A DNA stretch of 64,000 nucleotides from Marinomonas spartinae. GTDB lineage: Bacteria > Pseudomonadota > Gammaproteobacteria > Pseudomonadales > Marinomonadaceae. This document shows positions 32,001 through 39,496 of the stretch, piece after piece. Below the pieces are notes generated by a model. It did not search any database. It saw only the letters and a list, made by a program, of their open reading frames with translations, and was not told the origin of the DNA. Positions within the stretch are counted from its first letter, which is position 1. Each line of letters opens with the position of its first letter. The position numbers and the translations under genes are program-made. The stretch is taken from NCBI RefSeq assembly GCF_900089775.1, contig NZ_FLOB01000004.1, forward strand, positions 248,001-312,000. The letters run 5' to 3'.

Positions 32001-34564
32001 GACGTTGGTTGGTAGTAGCAGTTGGAAGTGAGTTGACTAAGGCACAATTTGATGGGGGGCATGTTCGTTTTGTTCCCGGTACAAATGAGTCGGGTGTAGA
32101 TGGTTACGGCGGTACAGGGGTAGGCAATCAGCAAGCTGATTACGCTCATATTAGCTTTAAACCTGTCGATAGCCACGGGCTAGTGGGAGATGAAGCTACA
32201 TTAACGGTTGATATTAAGCCGGTTGCTGATATGCCGGATCTAGCTATTTCGATTGGCGGACTAGTGGATAGCAGTGATTCTGAGGTTGTTGTTAAAAATG
32301 GCACAACACCTGTCTTTACGATTCAAGGTGAAAATGTTTCTCTCAGTGGCGGCGGTATTGTCATTAGTGCGAACGATGGTACCTACAATTCTTCAGGCAA
32401 TATTAACGATAATAATTCTGCCCATGCTGATGTCATCGTGGTTAAGGGGCTATTTTCAAGTATTGTGAATAATGGACAAACTTTGAAAGGGATTGATGGT
32501 GGGGGTCATGATTATCTGTATCTGACAGGATCACAAAGCGATTATACATACAGTAATTATACCAATAATAATGGATTGATCAGCTTGAGTGTTACTGACA
32601 CAAGTGGATCGACTGTTGTTGTGAATAATATTGTTGGTGTTGTCTTTGGCGACGGAACATCCTATAAAAATTTACTGACGACGACACAATCTGAAGGCAG
32701 CGAAACCCATAATCTTAATCTATCAGCAGCGCTGACTGATACCGATGGTAGTGAGACGTTAAGTGGCATTACTCTTTCTGGAGTACCAACAGGAGCGGTC
32801 ATACATGGAGATGGTGTTAGTAAACTAGAAAATGGTAACTGGTATATTGATAATCCTACGGGTAAGGATCTAAAGGATCTAGGGTTAACTATTTCCGTAC
32901 CGAATGGTTCAGATGCATATGCTATTACAGCGACAGCAACCTCATCAGAAAGTGTTGGCGGTGACAGTGAGTCCGCTCATATGTCAGCTCAGCACGCAGA
33001 GCTAAATTTAGCGAGTGCTATATCGTCGGTAGAGTCATCTGTTCAGTTTACCGATGACAAATTTAATGATTTGACGAGAGATAGTTCCAGTGCAACCGAT
33101 AGTCAATTAACTTGGGGAGCTGATAGCACCTATGGTAGAAGTGCATTGAGTGTTGAAAATGTTGCTTCATCGAGCAACGTTAACACAGGAGATGAATTCG
33201 TTGTTGCTAAACTGACTCACGTAAATCAGGAGACAAGCGTAGATAAAGACAGTTTAGTCTCAACGAACTTAGCCATTACCGCCGCTTTGACGATTAATGG
33301 AACGGTGGTAAACGTGGATTTATCGTCTTTGATTACAGCGGATGATACACTGAACTCAGGGTCTCAAACGGGCGATTCGCTGACTTTGACGGCATCTAGT
33401 ATACCAGTTGAGGTGAATGGTGTTCGTTATAGTGTGTCTTTAGATGGATTCTTAGACAGCAATAATCAAGTTGTGACGACTGTAACGACTCCTGAAAACC
33501 AAACGAATACTTACTCGGTTGTGGCTCATGTAGAGCCAGTTAATTCGGATTCACTAAACTCGATAACAGGTATATTGCATACAGAAGCGACTGCTGATGA
33601 TCCAGTAGATCATGTTGTCGCTAGCGTGAGTCAGCCTGGAGATGTACTTTCTACTGTTGATGGTGTCAGTACCATTACTAATGATCAGGGCGTATTTAGT
33701 GTAAGCGCTGATGGCCACTACACCTATACAGCCAGTGATAGCCTCATGGGATCATTAAGTAAAGGTCATTCACAAGACGTGAATTACGAGTATACCGTGG
33801 TTGATAAGGACGGTGATTCGGTCACCAATAGCATCAATATTACCGTTCATGGTACAGGAAGTACGGTTACTGAATCGAGTGGTACCACTTTTGAGTCTGG
33901 TGCATCAGCTATAGAGAATGCAGCTGGTAATCCTTATTATGCTTATTCTGACTCTGATTGGGGTAATTCTCTTCAGGGTAATAATCCTAATAACTGGCGG
34001 AGTGGAAACGATACGATTTATGGTAACGGCGGAGACGATACTATCTATGGTTTGGGCGGAAACGATTTGCTTACCGGTGATGATGGTAATGATGAACTAC
34101 ATGGTGGAGACGGTAATGACTACTTATTAGGTGGTAGTGGCGATGATATGCTATTTGGTGGCGCTGGTAATGATGTCTTGGACGGTGGATCTGGTCATAA
34201 TGTCCTCACTGGTGGATCTGGTGATGATTTATTTATTTTAGATAAAGGCGCTACCAATACCATTACCGACTTTAATGCCAAAGATGATGCGTTAGACATA
34301 ACGGATTTATTGTCTGGTGCGACAGGTGACCCTGGTAAGGATGCATCCACTGATGCGATTGAAAGTTTCTTATCAGCCCATGTATCGGTTACTGATAAAC
34401 ATGTCAAGGTTAATGGTCACGATGTGGCTACTTTTGGCAGTGGTAGTTCTGGCGCAACGGATCATACATCATTTGACTCTAACGGTGATGGTCATGTAAA
34501 CAGCACCGACTCGATCAAAGTTGTTTACAACGATCACGAGTACAATATCAACCTAGACGGTTAA
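23069..34564 (+). CDS. Giant LapA/RTX-type surface adhesin with N-terminal retention module
   Basis: 3831 residues in a single frame, starting behind AGGAAA. Residues 1-~90 are a retention module (SQVSGTVIVRSLDGKERVVH) of the kind that lodges LapA-type adhesins in the TolC pore; PAAG at 118-121 is a LapG-type cleavage site. Then come Calx-beta-like domains (TATTTIMDNDG, GTGTIIDND), many ~105-210-residue Ig-like repeats ending in TLDT.ASATITI, a PA14-like domain (~2690-2780, YIYLEAGKTYQFTGSGDDSLYVKVGD shortened here), VCBS-like repeats, and RTX calcium nonapeptides at ~3640-3720 (GGDGNDYLLGGSGDD) before a type I secretion tail. It would be exported by a LapBCE-like system and released by LapG under c-di-GMP control; those genes are not in the window. 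Same class as the ice-binding adhesin of Marinomonas primoryensis, but I see no ice-binding domain. Confidence 0.93.
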   Translation: MSDNQTSFATLGSPIGFFSQVSGTVIVRSLDGKERVVHVGDPIYYGETVITGSSDSATISFVDGTQVVIGGESIVEMNDEVYTPGDTSTLAQDSSTDANSLQQAILAGQDPTLIQDAPAAGNEVIVSEQSADIVTVERLNETATPTYGYDTNNSFTSSTGGNDTTSTPSRDRAASVISVAGTTTGDASSTVVNVARVADSSATEGQNVSFGVTLSAATATVQTFTLTLSNITTSSADLSASGITFTNGVVNNNNGTITVPAGVTNFTANVPTVNDTANESNETFTLAIGGISGTGTIIDNDVSRPVITLAPSSDTGNSSTDDLTNDTTSTFNLTNVDSDASTVEVFKGTTKLGNATQDANGNWTFTASNGQLTEGANSLTVKVTETGGNTATSNPLTVTLDTVASASITVNPIAGDDVLDAVEAAGTVVISGTVSGDAAVGDTVTLSINGNNSQYSGLVSAAANGSLIYSINVDGKDLVGNSRVQASVSGSDAAGNTFNVTSSPSDGIYQDKSQVIASLDDGKGFTPEGDNAVFTLSLNQVASDDVTVKLTTNFITAGANDIGTMTASYVDGKGQTQSLVINADGTLTIPAGVTNVALTVPTIDDSISEGNEKFSVHVDGVTGVTANDTATTTIMDNDGEPKISSISSAVNANGGAVEEGDTATFTVSLSNASSTAQTYSFSLGGSGDSATKGTDYSNSVAFSNGVSLSTDGKSLTVPAGVTTFTATVQTIDDTVHETNETFTLNVGGQSGVATIIDNDVLAPTIDLNASSDSGDSDSDNLTNDTTPTFTLGNIDSDASTVQVFNGTTLLGNASLVGGVWTYTASAGQLSEGSNDLSVKVTDKAGNSATSDALDVTLDTSASATITIDTIAGDDIVNAAEAAGTVTITGAVGGDAKEGDTVTLTVNGNSTDYTGTVKADGTYSIDVKGSDLVADANHTIVASVKGSDAAGNAFTATSASSDGGYTVDTTISKPTIDLNAGSDSGDSDSDNLTNDTTPTFTLGNIDSDASTVQVFNGTTLLGNASLVGGVWTYTASAGQLSEGSNDLSVKVTDKAGNSATSDALDVTLDTSASATITIDTIAGDDVLTAAEAGGPITITGTVGGDAAVGDQVTLKANAITEIGTGTVIKSSTGELIYSITVDGKDLVGSNNVQAIVTGTDAAGNGFEAKSDTSDGRYQDHSTVYASIDDNGFAIEGDNAVFTVSLSQPSSDDVKIKVSTVFDTATSADIGVMTASYIDENKVVHTLAISSDGIIDVPAGVTKVILNVPTIDDSIVEGYETFGVKVEGVSGVSSNEDSATTTIIDNDLPTPTVTITEDKNNDGFIDQSELSGDIDVKIGLPKGVLEGQTIVVTDGTTTDDITLHAAEISAGFVTSSFASPGEGKTITVTATLTDIFGNKSANATDSAVIDTHISTPTLDLNDASDSGVSDTDNLTNDTTPTFSLGNIDSDVSTVQVFNGTTLLGNATQAADGSWSYTASVGQLSEGSNDLSVKVTDKAGNSASSTALDVTLDTSASATITIDTIADDDIVNATEAASSVTITGAVGGDATEGDTVTLTVNGKATDYTGIVKADGTYSIDVKGSDLAAAGNHTIVASVSGTDAAGNPFTATSASSDGGYTVDTTISQPTIDLNASSDSGDSSTDNLTNDTTPTFSLGNIDSDVSTVQVFNGTTLLGNATQAADGSWSYTASVGQLSEGSNDLSVKVTDKAGNSASSTALDVTLDTSASATITIDTIADDDIVNATEAASSVTITGAVGGDATEGDTVTLTVNGKATDYTGIVKADGTYSIDVKGSDLAAAGNHTIVASVSGTDAAGNPFTATSASSDGGYTVDSTPPTLTLDNDGKVSVSEEGLPGGDGNGAVTGTGSFSVTDNDSSLAVSLSFDVSLSTQNLTSGGKTIQWSWDDTTQTLTGYTGTKGGSDYSPVLTVGLTQGSDGNWSYQTTLLEPLDDRASNGDPTNNANVAFKVDVKDSAGNESASNVNIDIVDGTVHISQNSSDGYHVSTQGITQVVTGTYTFATPDALWSPSDSTSSGHIVDSSQYQDHGFTIEAIGFNSQGGLEKADVFETAYRGLSVYSPDAPSDIQELPGEISVRDGRSEEIIFKLEPGHLAFGINAQLSSLYIDGVQGDAANEIAKAIFYRDGVEVGSTSNFTADSSGGHLTTNLESIPGGFDEVRFVAVDNGTNSDNASNSDFAIQSISFIGADSDQPIASATGQAEAHSADGIKGYTLTGLVDNFGYQVTLSDDNHTLVAKDGDGHKVFEIKLSENTGTWDLLQYQAVPNDIQFKIAAVDNDGDSSATTVKLELAGVSSAAPTVDIVDDSNNDGVINKSELSSHSGNIDVKVNLPAGAVVGNIITVTADGQMSQSITITASALIAGFVTATFASPGDGKEITFDAVLKDQYGYTSDHGFVSAEVDTTASATITVNQVSENKIDLAAQANSMIDVTGTVSGDAKEKDVITLTVNGHTYIGAVSEDGSTYSIAVAAVDLKADHNPEVSVAGKDSAGNSFTAHAVMGLEDKPVTGSVTLDSGDSISTYSVEGVSGALQTGKSVTLDDGTLTVNADGSYSFVPNTNWSGDVPTISYITANGETSDLNITVSGVADTPVFTDHESNHTVGDGLVLQQWIGVSNNPDLTPGTRTDGETGGNGVSADTLQTIVQNVVDGVYSSAVVSETTSTTDLKADTTIAPGTLTVVSGYIYLEAGKTYQFTGSGDDSLYVKVGDSIVAHANWGVNQGAIEGGGFTVETSGFYSVEFAHQNQYGGGSYSVGISVDGGVTHDLSTEYYQLFKNESSIEASGERLHLEYSAQYGDVLVAYPNNEGAEDTSIPIDGFTVATPDTDGSETLGTTVTGAPVGTTLTITDSQGHPVSYTFESENQVIDLGTTTDFNNMSIKAPGDYSGSFSLAFTATSTEASNHDTASATKEINVTVDHTPISVEGVEDTVLSLSWNELHISDSNSDSLLGIKVTQISGGGELQVQDNTGRWLVVAVGSELTKAQFDGGHVRFVPGTNESGVDGYGGTGVGNQQADYAHISFKPVDSHGLVGDEATLTVDIKPVADMPDLAISIGGLVDSSDSEVVVKNGTTPVFTIQGENVSLSGGGIVISANDGTYNSSGNINDNNSAHADVIVVKGLFSSIVNNGQTLKGIDGGGHDYLYLTGSQSDYTYSNYTNNNGLISLSVTDTSGSTVVVNNIVGVVFGDGTSYKNLLTTTQSEGSETHNLNLSAALTDTDGSETLSGITLSGVPTGAVIHGDGVSKLENGNWYIDNPTGKDLKDLGLTISVPNGSDAYAITATATSSESVGGDSESAHMSAQHAELNLASAISSVESSVQFTDDKFNDLTRDSSSATDSQLTWGADSTYGRSALSVENVASSSNVNTGDEFVVAKLTHVNQETSVDKDSLVSTNLAITAALTINGTVVNVDLSSLITADDTLNSGSQTGDSLTLTASSIPVEVNGVRYSVSLDGFLDSNNQVVTTVTTPENQTNTYSVVAHVEPVNSDSLNSITGILHTEATADDPVDHVVASVSQPGDVLSTVDGVSTITNDQGVFSVSADGHYTYTASDSLMGSLSKGHSQDVNYEYTVVDKDGDSVTNSINITVHGTGSTVTESSGTTFESGASAIENAAGNPYYAYSDSDWGNSLQGNNPNNWRSGNDTIYGNGGDDTIYGLGGNDLLTGDDGNDELHGGDGNDYLLGGSGDDMLFGGAGNDVLDGGSGHNVLTGGSGDDLFILDKGATNTITDFNAKDDALDITDLLSGATGDPGKDASTDAIESFLSAHVSVTDKHVKVNGHDVATFGSGSSGATDHTSFDSNGDGHVNSTDSIKVVYNDHEYNINLDG
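23420..23431 (+). other. Predicted LapG-type proteolysis site in the adhesin (Pro-Ala-Ala-Gly)
   Basis: Codons for P118-A119-A120-G121 lie just after the retention module. LapG of Pseudomonas cuts between the two alanines of such TAAG/PAAG sites. The placement, about 30 residues after the folded module, matches known substrates. Confidence 0.6.
25377..25668 (+). repeat. Adhesin internal repeat, pair A copy 1
   Basis: 292 bp that appear identical base for base to 26007-26298, a spacing of 630 bp (210 codons). It encodes an Ig-like module starting near residue 770. It is visibly more GC-rich than the coding sequence on either side. Confidence 0.9.
26007..26298 (+). repeat. Adhesin internal repeat, pair A copy 2
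   Basis: Second copy of the 292-bp repeat at 25377-25668. Identity stops abruptly at GATCG versus GATTG, after which the downstream module returns to AT-rich codon use. Confidence 0.9.
27371..27921 (+). repeat. Adhesin internal repeat, pair B copy 1
   Basis: 551 bp that read as identical to 28004-28554 at a spacing of 633 bp (211 codons). Encodes an Ig-like module pair around residues 1435-1618. Confidence 0.9.
28004..28554 (+). repeat. Adhesin internal repeat, pair B copy 2
   Basis: Second copy of the 551-bp repeat. Absence of even synonymous changes points to recent duplication or gene conversion; assembly collapse or expansion at this point is also possible. Confidence 0.9.
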
Positions 34565-34590
34565 GTCTTTTCTTTACCGATAGATGGATG

Positions 34591-34627
34591 AAAAAAGCCC
34601 GAATTACTTTGTAACTCGGGCTTTTTT
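34591..34627 (+). terminator. Intrinsic terminator of the adhesin gene
   Basis: Stem AAAAAAGCCCGA / TCGGGCTTTTTT around a short AT-rich loop, 26 bp after the stop. The symmetric A and T runs let it work on both strands, also for the convergent msrA gene. Confidence 0.85.
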
Positions 34628-34679
34628 ACGTCTTCAATGTAATGAACAAAACGGACTGTTTTGTGGATAGACTCCGTGT

Positions 34680-35342
34680 TTATACGCCTAAGCCAATGGG
34701 GCAACTGACGCCAGTGCCTGCGAGTCCACAATAGCCATTTGGATTTTTGTGTAAGTACTGCTGATGATATTCCTCCGCGAAATAGTAAGTCTCGAGAGGT
34801 TCTATTTCGGTGGTGATCATCGCGTAGCCTGCTTCTAAAAGCTGCTTTTGATAGGCCGCTTTGCTAGCTTCTGCGATGGCAATATCGTCATCACTCATGA
34901 CATAGATAGCAGAACGATATTGACTACCAATATCATTGCCTTGACGCATTCCCTGTGTTGGATCGTGATTTTCCCAAAAGACTTTCAAAATGGCTTCTAA
35001 TGACGTTTCTTTTTTATTAAATAAGACTTTTACTACTTCAGTATGACCCGTTTGACCTGAACAGACTTCCTCATAGGTTGGGTTAGGCGTGAATCCTCCT
35101 GCGTAACCAACTGACGTGGCTACAACACCAGGTGTATTCCAGAGCTGGCGTTCTGCTCCCCAAAAACAGCCCATTCCTAGTACAACTTCACTTTCATCGG
35201 TGCTTGGTTGACGTGTCATGGATTCTGAATTGACGGCATGGATGCCAGAGATAGAAAGCGGTTCCGGCCTGCCCGGTAAGGCTGCGTCTTTATTCGCGGG
35301 TAAGGAAGACTTTTTAAGAATTTTTTCAATACTATTTGACAC
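34680..35342 (-). CDS. msrA: Peptide methionine sulfoxide reductase A
   Basis: I place the start at GTG 35342 (220 residues, [11 protein letters not shown] read as Met first) because GGAGAAG lies 6 nt upstream; the frame could extend 12 codons further. The catalytic cysteine is in [13 protein letters not shown], followed by [22 protein letters not shown] and the resolving cysteine region [14 protein letters not shown] near the C-terminus. The N-terminal arm ([20 protein letters not shown]) resembles the longer enterobacterial form. It reduces S-methionine sulfoxide in oxidised proteins with thioredoxin. Single-gene unit. Confidence 0.93.
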   Translation of the reverse strand: MSNSIEKILKKSSLPANKDAALPGRPEPLSISGIHAVNSESMTRQPSTDESEVVLGMGCFWGAERQLWNTPGVVATSVGYAGGFTPNPTYEEVCSGQTGHTEVVKVLFNKKETSLEAILKVFWENHDPTQGMRQGNDIGSQYRSAIYVMSDDDIAIAEASKAAYQKQLLEAGYAMITTEIEPLETYYFAEEYHQQYLHKNPNGYCGLAGTGVSCPIGLGV

Positions 35343-35526
35343 GATTCTTCTCCAATAGCGCATGCTCGGCTCAAGCATAATGAATGGTTGTTGAGGATGT
35401 TAATAGTGTTGTAATCATAAAATACAATACATAAATGATCGAACATCGTTATTGCGTTTTATTTGCATTATTTCGCGCTAAGTTTTTCTTTTTTAAAATA
35501 AAAACGGCAAAATGGATAATTCCCTG

Positions 35527-35554
35527 TTGACTATTTTTATAACTTACCTATAAT
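35527..35554 (+). promoter_or_regulatory. Sigma-70 promoter of the initiator tRNA array
   Basis: TTGACT, 16 nt, TATAAT: close to consensus. It is followed by a GC-containing discriminator (ACGCACCTCG), as usual for stringently controlled stable-RNA promoters. It lies about 93 bp before the first tRNA. Confidence 0.75.
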
Positions 35555-35646
35555 ACGCACCTCGTTGAGACGGGGAAAGCAAAATAAACCGTTGCTTTTA
35601 AGTTAACACCTATCTTAACGTATCACTTTGTGAAAAAAGAATTAGT

Positions 35647-35723
<77 letters not shown>

Positions 35724-35804
35724 ATCTACTGTAAGATCGTTGGTACTCTTTTTACTAGAAAAGGGCTCCCACAATCCTTTCAGAAACACATCGTAAAAAT
35801 TAGT

Positions 35805-35881
<77 letters not shown>

Positions 35882-35962
35882 ATCTACTGTAAGATCGTTG
35901 GTACTCTTTTTACTAGAAAAGGGCTCCCACAATCCTTTCAGAAACACATCGTAAAAATTAGT

Positions 35963-36039
<77 letters not shown>

Positions 36040-36120
36040 ATCTACTGTAAGATCGTTGGTACTCTTTTTACTAGAAAAGGGCTCCCACAATCCTTTCAGA
36101 AACACATCGTAAAAATTAGT

Positions 36121-36197
<77 letters not shown>

Positions 36198-36278
36198 ATC
36201 TACTGTAAGATCGTTGGTACTCTTTTTACTAGAAAAGGGCTCCCACAATCCTTTCAGAAACACATCGTAAAAGTTAGT

Positions 36279-36391
36279 CGCGGGATGGAGCAGTCTGGTA
36301 GCTCGTCGGGCTCAGCTTTTTACCCATTCGGCACAGCCATTGAAGATCGTTGGTTCCTTTCTTATGCTATAAACAGCGGCTCCCGCAACCA
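36279..36391 (+). pseudogene. Disrupted tRNA-fMet copy 5
   Basis: The first 36 nt match the tRNA up to CA of the anticodon. Then the anticodon arm 3' side is replaced by a longer segment (GCTTTTTACCCATTCGGC and on), TCGTTGGTTC is retained, the T loop is replaced by about 20 nt containing TTATGCTATAAACAG, and the acceptor end with CCA is restored. Length 113 nt. The anticodon and T arm are lost, so it cannot be a normal tRNA. Confidence 0.85.
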
Positions 36392-36436
36392 CTTCAATGA
36401 AATGCAAATTTGCTTGTGACAAGATCACAAATCTGA

Positions 36437-36543
36437 CGCGGGATGGAGCAGTGGCTCTCGGGCTCAGCTTTTTACCCATTCGGCACAGCCATTGAAGGTC
36501 GTTGGTTCCTTTCTTATGCTATAAACAGCGGCTCCCGCAACCA
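36437..36543 (+). pseudogene. Disrupted tRNA-fMet copy 6
   Basis: Carries the same two replaced segments as copy 5, plus a shortened D arm (GGAGCAGTGGCTCTCGGG). The shared insertions show that the disrupted form was itself duplicated. A different 45-bp spacer precedes it; the usual 81-bp type spacer follows. Confidence 0.85.
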
Positions 36544-36624
36544 ATCTACTGTAAGATCGTTGGTACTCTTTTTACTAGAAAAGGGCTGCCACAATTCTTT
36601 CAGAAACACATCGTAAAAATTAGT

Positions 36625-36706
36625 CTATCGCGGAGCAGTGGCTCTCGGGCTCAGCTTTTTACCTATTCGGCACAGCTGTTCGAAGGTCGTTGGTTCCTTC
36701 GTGCTT
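36625..36706 (+). pseudogene. Disrupted tRNA-fMet copy 7, 3' end lost
   Basis: Most decayed member: the acceptor 5' strand is damaged (CTATCGCGGAGCAG), the short D arm of copy 6 is shared, the anticodon-arm replacement is present with changes, and similarity ends after GGTTCCTTCGTGC. Confidence 0.75.
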
Positions 36707-36905
36707 GAGTTTAAATAATTGGCAGTGGTCTTTTGTATTCCCCCCAAAATACACCATTGTCTGGAATCAATGGAAAAGTGTTGTAGATTTTGGGGTTAAG
36801 CTGTTTATATTAAGGGTTGGTTTTTATATTGATGGTCTGGGTAACGATTATGAATGTTATGTTGGGAATCTAAACTTTATTGTTCAACAAAGGCATAGGT
36901 ATAAA

Positions 36906-37445
36906 ATGTTTAAGCTTGATACGCCAAGATTGCTACTTCGTGATATGCAGTTTGATGATGAGGCCTCTTTTGTTGCGATATCTCAGAATGATAAATATCA
37001 GCGATTTTATAATGAGGATGATTGCGATCCTGACAAATACAGACAATTAACTAAATTATTTATTAATCAGTCGCATGAGGTGCCCCGAAAAGCTTTTCAA
37101 TTAGCGATTGAGCATAAAAGTAGCGGAAAATTTATTGGTACGGTTTGCCTACGTTTAGAATCAGACCATCAAGCTTCGATAGGGTGTGGAGTCTCTAGGC
37201 TGTACCAGGGAAAAGGACTAACTCGGGAAGCTGCAAAAGCATTAGTGAGTTTTGGCTTTGCGGAACTTGGTATTCATCGGCTTTATGCTGAAACGATTCG
37301 AGAAAATGTCGCCGCAGTGCGCTTGTGTCAATCGTTAGGAATGAGGCAGGAGGCTATTTTTCGCGAACATCGATTTTTCAAAGGTCAATGGTGGGATACG
37401 GTGGTGTTGGCTATCTTGCGTAGTGAGTGGAGCCAATTCCACTAG
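36906..37445 (+). CDS. GNAT-family N-acetyltransferase (RimJ/RimL type)
   Basis: Start at ATG 36906 gives 179 residues beginning MFKLDTPRLLLRDMQFDDEA, the typical opening of the RimJ/RimL branch; the frame extends upstream into the tRNA remnants but that part has no family similarity. Acetyl-CoA loop region: GVSRLYQGKGLTREAAKALVSFGF; then LGIHRLYAETIRENVAAVRLCQSLGM, typical of the group. Its substrate (ribosomal N-terminus, small amine or antibiotic) is unknown. Lies directly after the decayed tRNA copies, separate from the genes on either side. Confidence 0.85.
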   Translation: MFKLDTPRLLLRDMQFDDEASFVAISQNDKYQRFYNEDDCDPDKYRQLTKLFINQSHEVPRKAFQLAIEHKSSGKFIGTVCLRLESDHQASIGCGVSRLYQGKGLTREAAKALVSFGFAELGIHRLYAETIRENVAAVRLCQSLGMRQEAIFREHRFFKGQWWDTVVLAILRSEWSQFH

Positions 37446-37671
37446 CGAGTTTAGGCTTACTACTGTTTATCTATGAGGTGATTCATATGGTTATGAAAAC
37501 CTAATGATAATGAGCGAAGGGAGAAGGATTCAATAGTGGAAAGTAAACGCCTCAAATTAGTGGCACCATCAATGGCGCACCAGCCCAAATGGCAAAGTCA
37601 GTAACACAGTGGTTTACGCCAAAATTGCCTTATAAGATTAGTAACGGGTTAGATAGAAACAAGAGGTGTTT

Positions 37672-38286
37672 ATGTTGCAAGAGCTCATCTTATACAGCGC
37701 GCAAGGTTCCAACAGTTCCGAACGAGTGGAGTGGGTTCTGGATTATAAGCGTATTCCTTATACGCGAATCGAAGTGACCAACGAGGCGTTGCATACCACC
37801 TACCGTGAAATTAATCCTTTTGGCTATGTGCCTTGTTTAGCGGTTTCGGGTCATACGCTTGTAGAATCCATGGCCATTATTGAATACATAGAAGAAACCT
37901 TCCCCAAGGATAAGCTGATAGGGGGCTCTGCTCTGGAAAGAGCGGCGGTTCGAAGTGTGTGTGAATACGTTAATGCAAGTATTCATTCGCCTCAAAATAG
38001 AACAGTACTCAAGGCGTTTCGGCCAGAACTGACGGAGCAGTCTAAACGTGAGCTTAGAGGGCATTGGATCGCTACTTGTCTAAATCAGTTAATGGGGCAG
38101 TTGTGTGCAGACTCACCATTTGCTATAGGAAAGCATTTTTCCATTGCCGATATTTTTGTGGCCAGCATTTATAAAAAAGCACGCCAACATGGCATGGAGG
38201 AGCTGCCATTTTATCAGCAGCATTTATTATGGTTGCGCCAACACGCCAGGATCCAAGCGGCAGAACCTAGTGTAACCCCTTTCTGA
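37672..38286 (+). CDS. Glutathione S-transferase family protein
   Basis: 204 residues from ATG 37672 with AAGAGG 5 nt upstream. N-terminal thioredoxin-like domain (ELILYSAQGSNSSERVEWVLDYKRIPY, GYVPCL cis-proline and the glutathione-gamma-glutamyl motif LVESMAIIEYIEETFP), then an all-helical C-terminal domain (IGKHFSIADIFVASIYKKA). Resembles zeta-class/maleylacetoacetate isomerase-like GSTs but no tyrosine pathway genes are near. Function is probably conjugation or isomerisation with glutathione; substrate unknown. Confidence 0.85.
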   Translation: MLQELILYSAQGSNSSERVEWVLDYKRIPYTRIEVTNEALHTTYREINPFGYVPCLAVSGHTLVESMAIIEYIEETFPKDKLIGGSALERAAVRSVCEYVNASIHSPQNRTVLKAFRPELTEQSKRELRGHWIATCLNQLMGQLCADSPFAIGKHFSIADIFVASIYKKARQHGMEELPFYQQHLLWLRQHARIQAAEPSVTPF

Positions 38287-38354
38287 AATTGTCTTGTGGA
38301 GCCAGGCAACAGGGATCAAATCAACTTTAAAAAGACAACGTGTAAAAAAATGCG

Positions 38355-38378
38355 CCTCTTTGTAACCGTCCAAAGAGG
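38355..38378. terminator. Bidirectional hairpin between GST and argC
   Basis: Perfect 8-bp stem CCTCTTTG / CAAAGAGG with an 8-nt loop between convergent genes, flanked by an A run on one side and TTGTTTT on the other. Confidence 0.65.
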
Positions 38379-38425
38379 GGCTTGTTTTGATGACTTTTAA
38401 TGAGGTTCTGTCGCGGCTAGGGAGC

Positions 38426-39361
38426 TTATAGATTAACCGCTATATCTTCCGCAAAGCCTAACATGATGTTGAGGTTTTGCACCGCCGCACCAGATGCCCC
38501 TTTACCAAGGTTGTCTAACTTCGCAACGAGAACGCCAGATTGGTTGTCTGGTGCGCTTAAAACAGACAGCTCGATTTGATTGGTATTTTCCAAACCATGG
38601 GGGGTTAGGAAAGGTGCCGAGTTGTCTTTCACCACATTAAGATCGTTTACTGTCACGAACGTATCCTTAGCGTATACCTCCGCCAGCTTGGTGTGCAACT
38701 GCGCCATGGTGACCCCATCTTTTAACTGAATCGGCAAAAAGGTCAGCATCCCTTGGCGAAAATGCCCAACACTGGGCACAAAAATCGGCGCTTTGTCTAA
38801 GCCAGCCCACACTTGCATTTCAGGAAGGTGTTTATGGCTAAAGTTCAAGCCGTAAGCCGCGAATGCCGGAGCGTTATGAGTGCTTTCATAGCGATCAATC
38901 AAGGCATTCCCGCCACCACTGTAGCCGGATACTGCGTTGACACTGTAATCCCCCGAAGCGGGTAACAACCCTGCCTCTACTAGTGGCTTAAGCAGTAAAA
39001 TCGCACCGGTAGGGTAACAGCCTGGGTTAGAAACAAACTGCGCCTGTTGAATTTTTTCGCGTTGGGTAACATCCAATTCAGGTAAGCCATACACCCAACC
39101 CTCAGCCACTCGATGTACTGAACTGGCATCGAGAATGCGGCTGCCTTCTTCTTTCGCCAGCGCAACACTGTCTTTTGCGGCATCGTCAGGTAAACACAAG
39201 ACGGTGACATCGGCTTCTTTCATCAAACGACGCTTTTCTTCGACATCGCGCTTTTTCTCAGGATCAATACTGATGATTTCAATGTTCGGATGCTTGATTA
39301 AACGATCTCTAACTTGAAGGCCTGTGGTACCTGTTTCGCCATCGATAAATACTTTTTTCAC
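38426..39361 (-). CDS. argC: N-acetyl-gamma-glutamyl-phosphate reductase, short type
   Basis: 311 residues, the length of the short type-2 ArgC. Rossmann start KVFIDGETGTTGLQVRDRL, catalytic cysteine C115 in SNPGCYPTGA, and GYSGGGNALIDRYE. It reduces N-acetylglutamyl phosphate to the semialdehyde in arginine synthesis, with NADPH. No other arg gene is adjacent. Confidence 0.93.
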   Translation of the reverse strand: MKKVFIDGETGTTGLQVRDRLIKHPNIEIISIDPEKKRDVEEKRRLMKEADVTVLCLPDDAAKDSVALAKEEGSRILDASSVHRVAEGWVYGLPELDVTQREKIQQAQFVSNPGCYPTGAILLLKPLVEAGLLPASGDYSVNAVSGYSGGGNALIDRYESTHNAPAFAAYGLNFSHKHLPEMQVWAGLDKAPIFVPSVGHFRQGMLTFLPIQLKDGVTMAQLHTKLAEVYAKDTFVTVNDLNVVKDNSAPFLTPHGLENTNQIELSVLSAPDNQSGVLVAKLDNLGKGASGAAVQNLNIMLGFAEDIAVNL

Positions 39362-39496
39362 AACCTTGTTCCTGTGTTTGTTGCTGCAATTATCCCAGAT
39401 TATACGTGGATTTTTTTGCCAATGCTCGCCCCTTCTTCCTACGTATTATCACTTAATAAAAGATTTGTCCTCAATGCTTGTTTGGAAAAACCGCCA

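Noticed and set aside
23069..34564. Adhesin as an ice-binding (antifreeze) protein
   Set aside because: The RTX region is short and terminal and lacks the TxGTGND-type ice-binding repeats; adhesin class similarity only.
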